Notes: a model not told the origin generated them from the letters alone. A DNA stretch of 44,384 nucleotides from Gammaproteobacteria bacterium bin55 (GCA_002238665.1 MPMU01000011.1:1-44384); one strand, 5' to 3'. Shown: positions 1-8,661, numbered from the stretch's first letter. Made by a program: numbers and translations.

Positions 1-2
1 CT

Positions 3-1022
3 TTCATTGACGCTTGCCACGGTAAGCCGACTTCACATACCCCCATTTGGCTGAATCGTCAAGCCGGCCGCTACATGCCGGAATATCATCGATTAAAGGG
101 TGATACTCCGAGCTTGACCTTTTTCAAATCGCCCGATCTTGCGGCTCAGGCAACACTTGATGCACAACGCATACTAGGGGTGGACGCAGCAATTTTGTTT
201 GCGGACTTGCTACCTATCGTAGAACCGATGGGATTTGATCTGGATTATGTCGCCGGCACAGGTCCAGTGATAGGTAATCGTATCGAAACTGAAAGAGACG
301 TCCAAATGATGACTCCAGTGTGTGCCGAAGAAGCCTTTGACTATATCCCGACTGCGATACACAACATTCGAGAAGACCTGCCGTCTGGTATCCCACTCAT
401 CGGATTCGCGGGCGCACCTTTCACACTCGCATCCTATCTGATTGAAGGAAGTAGCTCAAAGTCCTTCGTACGAACCAAGCAGTTCATGTATCAACACGAG
501 GCTTCCTGGAATGCACTACTGCATAAGTTGGTCGACGTGCTGATTGATTACGTGAAATTGCAAATTAACGCAGGAGCACAGGCAATACAGATTTTCGACA
601 GTTGGGTTGGTTGTCTATCCATCAGTGATTATCAGCACTATGTTTTCGATACTGTGTCCCGTCTCATGCAAGGGATTCAATCACATGTTCCGATTATTTA
701 TTTCGGAACAGGAAACTCACACCTTTGCGATCTTATGGCTTCGACAGGCCCAAGCCTGTTGGCAGTTGACTGGCGTACTCCATTGACATCTACATGGCAA
801 CGTTCTAACCTACCCGCAATTCAAGGCAATCTTGATCCTGTGATTTTATTTGGTGATCGATCGCTCATCAAGAAAGAGGTAGACCGTATCTTGAAAGAAG
901 TAGATTCCAGACCTGGTCACATCTTCAATCTTGGACACGGCATACTTCCCACGACCCCAGTCGATAACGTCAAGTACCTAGTAGACTACGTCCAAGAAAC
1001 ATCCGCACTAATCCGAAACTAG
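3..1022 (+). CDS. hemE: Uroporphyrinogen decarboxylase HemE (5' end outside window)
   Basis: HemE removes the four acetate carboxyls of uroporphyrinogen III to give coproporphyrinogen III, a cytosolic step of heme synthesis. The frame is open from base 3, and the family signature RQAGRYMPEY lies upstream of the first ATG at 75. That ATG is therefore internal, and the true start is probably only some ten codons beyond the left edge. Further family blocks are ILFADLLPI, GFAGAPFTLASYLIEG and IQIFDSWVGCLS, and the C-terminal GHGILPTTPVDNV. About 340 residues are visible against a usual 350 or so. The next gene follows after 11 bases on the same strand, which suggests cotranscription. Identification is secure. 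Confidence 0.96.
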   Translation, partial: FIDACHGKPTSHTPIWLNRQAGRYMPEYHRLKGDTPSLTFFKSPDLAAQATLDAQRILGVDAAILFADLLPIVEPMGFDLDYVAGTGPVIGNRIETERDVQMMTPVCAEEAFDYIPTAIHNIREDLPSGIPLIGFAGAPFTLASYLIEGSSSKSFVRTKQFMYQHEASWNALLHKLVDVLIDYVKLQINAGAQAIQIFDSWVGCLSISDYQHYVFDTVSRLMQGIQSHVPIIYFGTGNSHLCDLMASTGPSLLAVDWRTPLTSTWQRSNLPAIQGNLDPVILFGDRSLIKKEVDRILKEVDSRPGHIFNLGHGILPTTPVDNVKYLVDYVQETSALIRN

Positions 1023-1033
1023 AAGAGATTTCT

Positions 1034-1939
1034 GTGTCTAAAGCACTACACCAACCTCCACTTAACACCTCTCAGATGGGGATGGTTATTGCAGCCGCCA
1101 ACTATTTTGACTTACCAGTAACCACCAAACAGGCATTCTTTGAATCTGGCCATGGATTCATGGTCAATACGGGCAAAGATATGTGTCCCAGTGGTCCATA
1201 TGTCTGGGATGCACGACGATTTAGATCTCAACTGAGTAATTTCGGTCTCCATGCCCAGACGCTAGGAACGGTATTTCCTGGTGAGGCAGACGACAATCGA
1301 TTGAATTTGCAGAGCCAAATACGACATGCCATGCAAGCAGGCAAGGTCATTGGTCTTGGACACTGGGATTACCAGGTCGTGCTAGACGCCAATGATCAAG
1401 GCTTCCAACTTAGTCAACCTTGGGATTCGGAAACTCCAACAACTCCGGGCTTTTTAACGGCTGACTCATGGAAGGAATTGGCAAATGCTCCTCCCATCGA
1501 AGTGATTGCCTTTACAAAGTGCGAGCCATTGGATGACGTTATACGAACTGATGCTGCACTACAGTATGCGCTGGATGTATTTAATAGCCCTGAAGATTTT
1601 CAGCACCCTGGATACGGCCTAGGTCTCAATGCTTATCCAATCTGGCGTGATTCACTTAGTCATGAAACGTACGACATGCATGGGCAATGGTGGAACGCCA
1701 CGGTCTGGAGTGAATGTCGGCTAATGACAGGCCAATACATGCAGGACTTCAGTTCCGCAAACTCGGCATTCACTAAAGGCTTGAACGCTCTAGGTGACCT
1801 GTATGTCAAACTGGCTGAGACGATCTGTGAATCAGCACCACAGGATGTTCCAAACCGCAAAAAACTTGAGCTCATTTCGCAAGCCGAAGAGCTTGAGAAC
1901 CAATGTGTGAATCACCTTAGAACTTTACCGTGGAACTGA
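1034..1939 (+). CDS. C39-peptidase-fold / BtrH-like protein, function unknown
   Basis: A 301-aa cytosolic protein starts at GTG 1034, behind the purine-rich AGAAGAGA and 11 bases after hemE. The N-terminal half (residues 1-150) resembles proteins related to BtrH and peptidase C39, with the run KVIGLGHWDYQVVLDANDQG and a following block with PWD. The C-terminal half carries GLGLNAYPIWRDSL and an NATVWSECR stretch, like the helical second domain of such proteins. The catalytic residues are not convincing, so peptidase or acyltransferase activity cannot be claimed. The family call rests on recognition by eye. The position behind hemE may only reflect operon convenience. Confidence 0.6.
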   Translation: MSKALHQPPLNTSQMGMVIAAANYFDLPVTTKQAFFESGHGFMVNTGKDMCPSGPYVWDARRFRSQLSNFGLHAQTLGTVFPGEADDNRLNLQSQIRHAMQAGKVIGLGHWDYQVVLDANDQGFQLSQPWDSETPTTPGFLTADSWKELANAPPIEVIAFTKCEPLDDVIRTDAALQYALDVFNSPEDFQHPGYGLGLNAYPIWRDSLSHETYDMHGQWWNATVWSECRLMTGQYMQDFSSANSAFTKGLNALGDLYVKLAETICESAPQDVPNRKKLELISQAEELENQCVNHLRTLPWN

Positions 1940-1999
1940 CGGCTCGCTCAGTCCCTTCCTCGGGATTAGCAATAAGCGCTAGAAGATTGATTAGCTAGG

Positions 2000-3052
2000 T
2001 CAATCGATGGAAACTTCCCGCCTTTCCTGCCCCGATTGGTACAGTCCATCCAACATCTTTTGGACCATTAGTCCATGTTCGGCCGGTGCCATAGTAGGCT
2101 TATCGTAAAGTACGTGTTCCACAAAATTTCGCATTTTTAGTCGGAAGTGATCTGCGCGTCTACCACTAGGTAAAAAATCTGGTTTCGTATGAACCATATG
2201 GTCGTGCTCATCACTGAAAATCGCTGGCGGGTCCCAGGTTGCACCACCTTTTTCACCCATTAGCGTGAAATTCCATTCGTTCTTTTCGATGTGTGCCGCA
2301 AAACTTGCCTCGATACTTAAAGATGCACCATTCTCAAATCGAATATGTCCTACCGCCAAATCCTCGACTGTATACGTTTTGTGATCCCAATTCTCCCATT
2401 GTGAGATCACCGACGATGGTTTATCCCCTAGGTAGGTGTGAGTCAAACCCGTTGCTGCAACTGGTTTTGGCGCGCCCATAGTGAAATGACACATCTCTAA
2501 GACATGAACCCCAATGTCAATTAATGGTCCGCCACCCTGCAATTCCTTTCGTCCGAACACACCCCAATTCGGTATCCCTCGGCGCCGCAGTGCTTGCACG
2601 CGGCCGTATAGGATCTTTCCTAGTTTCCCTTCATCGACAGCGTTTTTAACGAATCTAGTCCTAGCTTCGTAGCGATGCTGGAAACCAATCACTAGCTTCA
2701 GGCCTTGTTGATTGGCTTTATCAACCATCTGTTGGCCTTCTTCTGAATTCATGGCAAGCGGCTTTTCCACTAGCACATGATTCCCGGCCTCCAGTGCGGC
2801 TAGCGTACAAGGTGCATGAAACCCGTTCGGAGTGCAGACACTGATAGCATCCACATCAACATCATTGAGCATATTTTCGTAGTCTGTGTAGATGTGAGGT
2901 ATCTCAAACTCCTCACTTCTACGTTTTACAGCTACCTCCGATACATCCGACGCTGCGACGAGTTCTACATCGTCCATCTCACGCAGATACCGCATGTGGG
3001 TACCTGCGATTCCACCAGCTCCGATGAACGCAACTCGTAATTTTCTAGCCAT
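2000..3052 (-). CDS. Gfo/Idh/MocA-family NAD(P)-dependent oxidoreductase
   Basis: A 350-aa protein with an N-terminal Rossmann motif, AFIGAGGIAGTH (residues about 8-19), then SVCTPNGFH and the family motif EKPLAMN (near residue 95), whose lysine is normally catalytic. The C-terminal half, with GGGPLIDIGVHVLEM, matches the family's substrate-binding beta-sheet domain. Members oxidise or reduce sugars, inositols or related polyols with NAD(P); the substrate cannot be read from the sequence. The ATG at 3052 has AAGGGC in front of it. The gene converges on the hemE operon and has no co-directional neighbour, so context does not help with substrate. Confidence 0.9.
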   Translation of the reverse strand: MARKLRVAFIGAGGIAGTHMRYLREMDDVELVAASDVSEVAVKRRSEEFEIPHIYTDYENMLNDVDVDAISVCTPNGFHAPCTLAALEAGNHVLVEKPLAMNSEEGQQMVDKANQQGLKLVIGFQHRYEARTRFVKNAVDEGKLGKILYGRVQALRRRGIPNWGVFGRKELQGGGPLIDIGVHVLEMCHFTMGAPKPVAATGLTHTYLGDKPSSVISQWENWDHKTYTVEDLAVGHIRFENGASLSIEASFAAHIEKNEWNFTLMGEKGGATWDPPAIFSDEHDHMVHTKPDFLPSGRRADHFRLKMRNFVEHVLYDKPTMAPAEHGLMVQKMLDGLYQSGQERREVSID

Positions 3053-3534
3053 ATATTGCCCTTAGTATGAAACAGATTTTTGACTCGTGAGAGGTCGTCC
3101 ATTGTATTTGGAGATCACAGGTGGAGCAAGAAATGCAAGTTGCTTGTTAATGGTGAATCTTGTTCTCAGATTTCAAATTTGCCTTTTTGCTCGAGCTGAT
3201 TGGAGCTCGATTTTTAAATGAACAACGAAGCGTTTGTGCCGGCTGTCATTCGATCATCCCAGCATCAACGAAGTGTGTAAGCAATGCATTACCGCGATGA
3301 AAGATGAAGGATTCCCCCAGACATCGATTGGACCGTCTGTTTTACAGCGTCGTTGTAATTTGAGCGTTGGCTAGCTTCATGACTGGCTACTGCGGCTATC
3401 GCATGTTGGTTATTGTCTTTCTCTTGTGTGCTGATTGGCACACAACAAACCAATTTGTGCCTATTAGTCCGCTCAATGATAATGTATGTTGAAGTAGACA
3501 ATAATCACGCGTCCGATGCACCCTATACACCTGA
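3053..3534. other. Intergenic stretch with a short hairpin and a decayed fragment
   Basis: No gene is recognised in these 482 bases. A 7-bp hairpin at 3191-3210 (TCGAGCT / AGCTCGA) is followed by five Ts on the + strand, like an orphan terminator. Bases 3228-3269 match 34 of 42 bases at 7158-7199, next to the ISKra4-like insertion. On the + strand both translate to KRL..LSFD...IN, so both may be relics of one gene family. A 70-codon minus-strand frame (3289-3501) has no recognisable features. Confidence 0.5.
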
Positions 3535-3996
3535 TCACTTAGGTTGTGTTTGTGTTTGGACTATGGGAGATCCCACATGTAGACGAACGGCCTCTATCTC
3601 TACAAACCACTTTGAATGCTCAAGCAAAAACCTCCTCTCGGATTTTGTAAAACGAGGCCTACTTTCAATTGGCCAAACCTCTCCGTGATAGGGATTTGCT
3701 TCTAAGGGTTCTTTTCCCACACGAAGACCCCGACTTCTAGGAATCTGAGCTTCAAACATTACGGCTCCAGAACCTAGCGAATCCAGTACGAACTCTCGTG
3801 GATTCTCATCTGCTTCCTCAATAAGTCGCAATATATCGACTGACATTCCAGCGCTTGTACCGCTAGAAACTTGGAATGCCTTCGTTGAGATCCTATAGCA
3901 ATTAAAATTTTCGTCTCGCACTATATGGTGAACCTTGCTAATGCGACGTATCAAATAGTCACAATTTTTAATATCAGGGTCATCGTGTGGTTCCAT
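3535..3996 (-). CDS. Conserved protein, third gene of the TIGR04255 cassette
   Basis: A 153-aa soluble protein with no signal peptide or membrane segment. It opens with CDYLIRRISKVHHIVRDEN (from residue 12), then has AFQVSSGTSAGMSVDI and, towards the C-terminus, ANPYHGEVW. This layout belongs to a small conserved family that I recognise by pattern but cannot assign a function; no catalytic motif stands out. It is last in a co-directional set of three, 36 bases behind its neighbour. The conserved HGEVW block and the constant partners argue for a real gene and a joint role. Confidence 0.72.
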   Translation of the reverse strand: MEPHDDPDIKNCDYLIRRISKVHHIVRDENFNCYRISTKAFQVSSGTSAGMSVDILRLIEEADENPREFVLDSLGSGAVMFEAQIPRSRGLRVGKEPLEANPYHGEVWPIESRPRFTKSERRFLLEHSKWFVEIEAVRLHVGSPIVQTQTQPK

Positions 3997-4032
3997 GTCA
4001 CTGCTCTTATCGAATCTTCCAATACATATAGC

Positions 4033-4518
4033 TTAGGACGAACTAAGTTCACGGAGCCAATTACTAATCTCAGTATATTCATTACCGTACAAGGTTATTT
4101 CTTCTATTTCCTTTTCACTGTTGTTTACATTCTCTCTCGATGCATTAATTTCATAAGGTGCGGCTATGTCAATTTCAATATCAAATCCATTTTGGTGCCA
4201 CTCCAATTGAAGCGTGCCATCGGACCCGGGCACGACCTGCGGTAACGGAAATTGACTTCGAGTCCTTAGTGTCCCCATCAGTTCAAGTGCAAATGTGGCA
4301 CACTCTATTGATACAGATACACCTTTGTATCCGTCCCAGTTCTTCGGAAGATTACATAGCTCGACTAACCTCAAGAAGAAACTTTGAAACTCGTGCTCAA
4401 CCATCGGTTCTTCTATGGTAGTGCTATGTTCAACTGTACCCATGGTGCGTTGATCGGCAATCGAATCAGATATTGAAAGTTCAGAAAAAACGCCATTTGC
4501 GACTTGTACATCAATCAT
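4033..4518 (-). CDS. Conserved protein with NWDGY motif, second gene of the TIGR04255 cassette
   Basis: The frame is open to an ATG at 4602, but the better start is ATG 4518. It overlaps the stop of the preceding gene as ATGATTGA, giving 161 aa. The core motif LPKNWDGYKGVSVS (around residue 65) is followed by LPQVVPGSDGTLQLEWH and an FDIEID strand. These features are seen in small uncharacterised proteins that accompany TIGR04255 members. There is no signal peptide. The 8-nt overlap implies translational coupling and points to stoichiometric expression with its partner. Function is unknown. Confidence 0.72.
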   Translation of the reverse strand: MIDVQVANGVFSELSISDSIADQRTMGTVEHSTTIEEPMVEHEFQSFFLRLVELCNLPKNWDGYKGVSVSIECATFALELMGTLRTRSQFPLPQVVPGSDGTLQLEWHQNGFDIEIDIAAPYEINASRENVNNSEKEIEEITLYGNEYTEISNWLRELSSS

Positions 4519-5329
4519 TTTGCTTTCGCTCCCAGTAATCGTGAGCAGATTCAGTTGTGATTTCCCAAAACCGGCTACTAATTTGCTTTTGCCCGTCTTC
4601 AATGAAATCTAGTGCACCAGCGATGTCACGTTTCATTGGCTTTCCCCGAAACGTCATTGTTAATCTAAGTGCGATGTTTGAGCTTGTATGAGAATCGAAT
4701 TGAAAGTTCCTCAATTCGTGATGTAGGCGAGCGTATTTGTTACCTTTGGCGTCATTGATCGATTCGGAAAACGTCATGTATAGAGACTCCGCATTTGGAA
4801 TATTCTCTGGACATAGCGTGACCCAACTACCACTCTCAGACAGGCTTTTTACAGGAATACGGTCGATGTAGCTTACCTCTGCTTGATTGATCTCTAGTCC
4901 CGATTTAAATTTTGCTGCTAAATGGTCGCTTAGTCTTTCGAGGTTTGTACTAAACCGATTTGAAATTTCCTCAAAATTTGTGTAGCGAACATCTGATTCA
5001 GCGCGTCGTCGCCAATTTAGCAAGAATCGATCACGTTGAAATTGAATTACGTTTGCATCGTTTTCAGATACAAACCAGAGACGACTTCCGTAGGAGGGCG
5101 CAATTCCTCTTGAACCACCTTCTCCTGTAACACTTTCCGTAGTGAACACCTCAAATGCCGGTGGAATTAATCTGTGCTCCTCGACCTGCGGAAATTTATC
5201 GGAGAATAGGCTCCATACGTCAAAGGTATCTACAGAGGTGAACGACGGAAGTGGACTAAACTGGACCCCAAGTACAACCTCATGAAGTGGTGCATTTGGA
5301 AGATGGCTCGGAAAATCCTGTATCGTCAT
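4511..5329 (-). CDS. TIGR04255-family protein, first gene of the cassette
   Basis: A 272-aa protein starting at ATG 5329. The N-terminal block NAPLHEVVLGVQFSPL (residues 11-26) is the hallmark of the TIGR04255 family, which is sporadic across bacteria and has no assigned function. Other matching parts are LWFVSENDANVIQFQRDRF and YIDRIPV. The usual family length is about 250-270 aa, so the gene looks intact. It leads a three-gene co-directional set. Its position beside IS remnants and its sporadic family distribution suggest a horizontally moving cassette; a defence or toxin-antitoxin role is only a guess. Confidence 0.82.
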   Translation of the reverse strand: MTIQDFPSHLPNAPLHEVVLGVQFSPLPSFTSVDTFDVWSLFSDKFPQVEEHRLIPPAFEVFTTESVTGEGGSRGIAPSYGSRLWFVSENDANVIQFQRDRFLLNWRRRAESDVRYTNFEEISNRFSTNLERLSDHLAAKFKSGLEINQAEVSYIDRIPVKSLSESGSWVTLCPENIPNAESLYMTFSESINDAKGNKYARLHHELRNFQFDSHTSSNIALRLTMTFRGKPMKRDIAGALDFIEDGQKQISSRFWEITTESAHDYWERKQND

Positions 5330-5898
5330 GTTTGCGTTGCAGTTAAAAGCTCAATTAATCGTTGTATTCAAAGTTGTACTCATATTTAGTTGCGTCATAT
5401 CTCGTGATTGCTCAAGCGATGTAGGTCACCTCAGTTGATAATTTCGCAATGAATTGGACAATGTCGGAATAGTAAGATTCACTCAGATTTGACAATTCTA
5501 AAAATGCGCGTCGGCTAGAAAATGTTCGTGATGCTTACGAGCGGCCAGAGTAACTCCGAATGAGCATGACGTGGGTGCTTCCAATTCTCCTCATAACATC
5601 ACGTTTATGAACTATCCCACTTCGATCGTTCACAAATTCCAAATTTATGCTGACTTGAGAGTCTTTAGATTCCGTTCGTGGTGATCAGACCTTCACACCG
5701 AACGCAAAACCCGCTATCCACCTAAGCACAGGATCTTTTATTCAGTAAAAATCTTTTCAGTCAGATAGTTCCAATCTGCTCCGCGGGTAACGATATGCTG
5801 AAGTATCCAAAAAACATTATCGATAGTATACATGCTTCGAAACTTGAATTGAGTTTCACGGGAGTAAATTGGCCAGTCGGTGGCGCGACGTAGACCAG
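5330..5898. other. Gene-poor stretch between the TIGR04255 cassette and the IS element
   Basis: No gene is supported. The first part must hold the promoter of the minus-strand cassette starting at 5329, but no convincing -35/-10 pair was picked out. Near the right end the + strand frame ...VDQKRL (5884-5907) is the left half of the sequence into which the neighbouring IS inserted. Confidence 0.45.
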
Positions 5899-5907
5899 AA
5901 GCGTCTG

Positions 5908-5928
5908 GGGTGTACGACAAATCTTGTT
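5908..5928 (+). repeat. Left terminal inverted repeat of the ISKra4-type element
   Basis: A 21-bp perfect inverted match to 7137-7157, starting GGGTGTACGAC at the outer end. It directly abuts the 9-bp duplication AAGCGTCTG at 5899-5907. Confidence 0.93.
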
Positions 5929-5989
5929 GAATATTCGCTGCACAGGGTTGGCGCTATCAACTGGATTCGTAGCGAATGCCCGCAGTTCG

Positions 5990-6997
5990 CGTGCGAGCGC
6001 CTTCCTAACGCGATCGAAATAGCCGTCCAATTGCCCGCTCTTGATGCTACATCGTAGCGCCAAGATCGCGTTCGCCCCTTGTACCGTCCACCGCCAATTT
6101 CGCCTCACGAGTGCGCGCTAGTCCGTCTTCGGCCTTGCCTCGGCGACCCTCGGTCTCCACCGGTCGCATCGGCACGCCGGTGCCATCGACCGCCAAGCAA
6201 GCCATTGAGGACGGCTTCGCCTGCACAACTTCCACCCATGCCTCCTCGTCCGCAGCGATCTCGGCTCCCAGCATTTTGGCCTCACGCTCGAGTCGTTTTG
6301 CACTCACCTGCATACCGGCGAGCCTCTCGATCAGACGAGAACCGCCGCCGAATGTGCACTCGGCGGCTATCCCCCTATCACACACTGCTTCCCGCGCGTC
6401 GACTGGCGACCACCGTCAATCCCAGCTCGCGCTCGCGCGGGCAAAGCTGATTTAGCCGATGCTATGGAACGTCAAAGAGGCCCAGCTCGCGCTCGCGCGG
6501 GCAAAGCCGATGCCCGCACCCGTCGCACCACCATCCGTTGAACTTCGCTTCCAGAAAACCCAGCCGAGAAAGAATCTTACGCTTATACCGACGCTCGAAG
6601 CGCATCTGTCCCGAACAGCGCGCGGACACGTCACCTCAGACGACTTCCGAACCGCTTCTACGTCTTTCAGCGTCTCGCCCAGAAGCGCAGAGGCAAGCTT
6701 GTGCGAACCCTTCAGCATGCTCTCTTCCAACTCCGTAAAATCCAAGCGACCCTTGACATCGTCTGCACGCGCACGCCGTAGCAACTCGACCAGTTCCTCC
6801 CCCGCCTGCGCCAGCGATCCGCGTACCCCGTCCTCGTCATCCGTTGGCGTAGCGAGACGCGTCCGCAAGCGATCGTTTTCCGCCTCAAGCTCAGCAAGCG
6901 CACTCTCCCTCTCGCAGATTCCAGACTCCAACTCCGCGTTTCGAGCCTCCAGTTCGACAGGACGCGGCCGACGCAACATTCGGTTAATCCAATCCAT
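5990..6997 (-). pseudogene. ISKra4-family transposase, frameshifted and internally deleted
   Basis: Read right to left, the parts are as follows. A charged coiled-coil start (from 6997) leads to GRLDFTELEESML. In the next frame comes a zinc-ribbon segment with WWCDGCGHRLCPRERELG. Then comes the catalytic-domain block SAKRLEREAKMLGAEIAADE followed by VDGTGVPMRPVETEGRRGK and ARTREAKLAV. Finally, in another frame, the C-terminal signature WRWTVQGANAILALRCS appears. ARTREAKLAV and the C-terminal signature overlap at about 6090-6110, where a large central part is missing, so the deletion also shifts the frame. No functional transposase can be made. Confidence 0.9.
6421..6507. repeat. 27-bp direct repeat, 60-bp period, inside the transposase pseudogene
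   Basis: Bases 6421-6447 and 6481-6507 are identical (CCCAGCTCGCGCTCGCGCGG followed by GCAAAGC). On the minus strand each copy encodes LCPRERELG, the end of the zinc-ribbon segment. The second copy and its 33-bp spacer are therefore an insertion by local duplication, which added stop codons and another frame break. Confidence 0.9.
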
Positions 6998-7136
6998 GAC
7001 TTCGCTCCACTTCCTTGTGAAAATACGCCGACTCGAACAATGTCCGTAGCCACGCGCTTTGACTGCATAACTGTCGATGAACAGTTTACTGTCAGGAGCG
7101 ACAAAAATGCGTGGTTGATCTGTAGAAATTTATGAA

Positions 7137-7157
7137 AACAAGATTTGTCGTACACCC
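7137..7157 (-). repeat. Right terminal inverted repeat of the ISKra4-type element
   Basis: A 21-bp perfect inverted match to 5908-5928, ending in GTCGTACACCC. The second copy of the target duplication, AAGCGTCTG, follows at 7158-7166. Confidence 0.93.
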
Positions 7158-7283
7158 AAGCGTCTGAACTTGCTGTCATTCGATTATTCCAACATCAACA
7201 GTGGTGGTCGCGAAAAATGAGACAATTTGAGATGCTAGTCTATAGTTGAGTTGGACTGTATTTTTATTCAATGGGAGAACAAC

Positions 7284-7481
7284 ATGGTTACCAAACGACG
7301 GCGACGACAATTTTCGCCAGACTTCAAGTTTAAAGTGGCCTTAGCAGCGAGTGGCTCGGAGTTTTCACCATTGACGTTTGGTCGAGGTGTGTTCAGCGTG
7401 AATGTCTCATTTGGTCGCATGAAAATACCAGTGTCAGAAGCGGATTCAGGCGTGGTGGTGAGTGGTAATCTACGGTATTAG
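7284..7481 (+). pseudogene. IS3-family OrfA remnant (N-terminus only)
   Basis: Starting at ATG 7284 with GGGAG upstream, the frame reads MVTKRRRRQFSPDFKFKVAL, the usual opening of IS3-type OrfA helix-turn-helix proteins. After about 25 residues the similarity stops and the frame ends at 7481. The left end of the parent element probably lies near 7201 (GTGGTGGTCGCGAAAAATGAG). It directly follows the 42-bp sequence that also carries the ISKra4 target site, so two elements landed in almost the same place. Confidence 0.75.
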
Positions 7482-7534
7482 TAGACGTAAAAACAACTAA
7501 AATTAACTGGTGCTAGTTAACTTACAGGGATGAA

Positions 7535-7819
7535 ATGACAGACAAAACGATACCCGTGAAAGAACGCTGGGCACAGGCGATAGGAATTGAGAACGCTCGT
7601 TATAACCGACTCGCGGACGCCTACGCACAATTGGGGTTCTCACCAGAACAAATTGAAACCCATCTACAAGAATTGGATGCGTTAGAAGATGAGTCCGGCG
7701 TCTCGTATCCGTTCACGAAACATTCCGCACGTTATGCACAGGAAAGTCTTAAAGAAGGCGCTCTTGCGAGAGGCTTGGAATGGCTTGATGAGGACGAAGA
7801 CCACAACGAAGAGGACTAG
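7535..7819 (+). CDS. Small acidic protein, possible antitoxin partner of the PIN-like gene
   Basis: A 94-aa protein starting at ATG 7535. It is acidic, with a C-terminus rich in Glu and Asp (LDEDEDHNEED) and a helical middle (YNRLADAYAQLGFSPEQIE). No DNA-binding motif is obvious and the family is not recognised. Its stop is immediately followed by the GTG start of the next gene with no gap, an arrangement typical of toxin-antitoxin pairs. A true antitoxin role is inferred only from size, charge and coupling to a PIN-like frame. Confidence 0.55.
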   Translation: MTDKTIPVKERWAQAIGIENARYNRLADAYAQLGFSPEQIETHLQELDALEDESGVSYPFTKHSARYAQESLKEGALARGLEWLDEDEDHNEED

Positions 7820-8661
7820 GTGGTGTTCACCGTTGACACTAACCTTTTAGCCTTCATCACCCCAAGGCGCTTTCTCATGGGTGTGGCTGCTTATCTATCC
7901 GCGCCTATTTTCTTGCCTCCGACGGTAGCTATGGAAACAAAGAGAAGGATGTTCGAAAGGACAGTAGTGCACGATACTAAACGTTCACGACGCCCACCTC
8001 CCGAGGCTGGTGAGGATGCGGCTGCGCAATATGAGATGTTGATACAGAACGCGGTGGATCAATTTGTTGACGAAGACTTACCGGACGCACATGGGATCTT
8101 CTGTGTAAGAACATTAGTCGTGTTGATGTGGCTGTTATGGCGGATCAAATCCCTCAATGGATATTCGCAATGGGGGTGCCCATAGAGGAGAACCGAGATC
8201 GACATATCGCAGCAGAAACTCTCGTCAGTAATGTAAACAATATGGTGACTTCCAATATGGGCTCGATTAATCACACTTTATTCAATCAGTGGGGTAAGGA
8301 ACAGTATGGGCTTAATGAAAACTTCATTTACTCACCAGATGCATTCGTGCAATATGCACTTGGTAATAATCTAGGAGAAGCTGTACACCAAATCGCCATC
8401 AATATGACGCTTTCTCACAAAGAACGGAGTGGTGCAGAATATAAATCTTCACTTAACAATTTCATAAGGAATTTACACGCGACTATGCCTTTCTGCAGCA
8501 ATGCCATAGATCTTCAAGAACGTCACAGTTCGAGCAGAGACATTCGTTGGAAAGAGGGGCATGAAATGATCCGTGAAGCGTCATGGGCGACCGCCAGAGC
8601 TGTCGAGGATAAACGAATCGCAAGGATGCGAGAAGCCAGAAAGGCAATCAGCAGACTTTAG
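7820..8661 (+). pseudogene. PIN-domain-like protein gene split by a frameshift near 8100
   Basis: The first frame starts at GTG 7820 with FTVDTNLLAF and then PPTVAMETKRRM. This looks like the first two acidic positions (Asp, Glu) of a PIN ribonuclease. Its continuation after about 8100 (CVRTLVVLMWLLWRIKS) is unlike a PIN fold. The -1 frame, open from about 8070, reads KNISRVDVAVMADQ and then NVNNMVTSNMGSIN, which would supply the third and fourth acidic or polar positions, and runs to 8661. A single-base indel between 8070 and 8110 is the simplest reading. The long tail (residues about 160-280) is not recognised. Programmed frameshifting cannot be excluded. Confidence 0.5.

Larger units (their letters stand above)
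5899..7166 (-). mobile_element. Degraded ISKra4-type insertion sequence with target duplication
   Basis: The element occupies 5908-7157 (1250 bp). Its ends are 21-bp perfect inverted repeats at 5908-5928 and 7137-7157, beginning GGGTGTACGACAAATC. It is flanked by a 9-bp direct repeat, AAGCGTCTG, at 5899-5907 and 7158-7166. Inside is a broken minus-strand transposase with ISKra4 features. Intact ISKra4 members are usually larger and encode a transposase well over 400 aa, so this copy has lost internal sequence. The perfect ends next to a frameshifted, deleted transposase suggest either recent death or mobilisation in trans by a relative. Confidence 0.88.

Noticed and set aside
3289-3501. 70-codon minus-strand frame
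   Set aside because: No ribosome site, no motif, and it overlaps a decayed fragment; not supported as a gene.
5851-5864. parS-like sequence GAGTTTCACGGGAG
   Set aside because: Only half of the parS palindrome is present, and it is far from parAB.
6079-7049. Long plus-strand frames over the IS element (6079-6450, 6111-6455, 6459-7049)
   Set aside because: They are rich in Ser, Arg and Pro, have no family pattern, and lie opposite the clear transposase frames. They are G+C-driven shadows.
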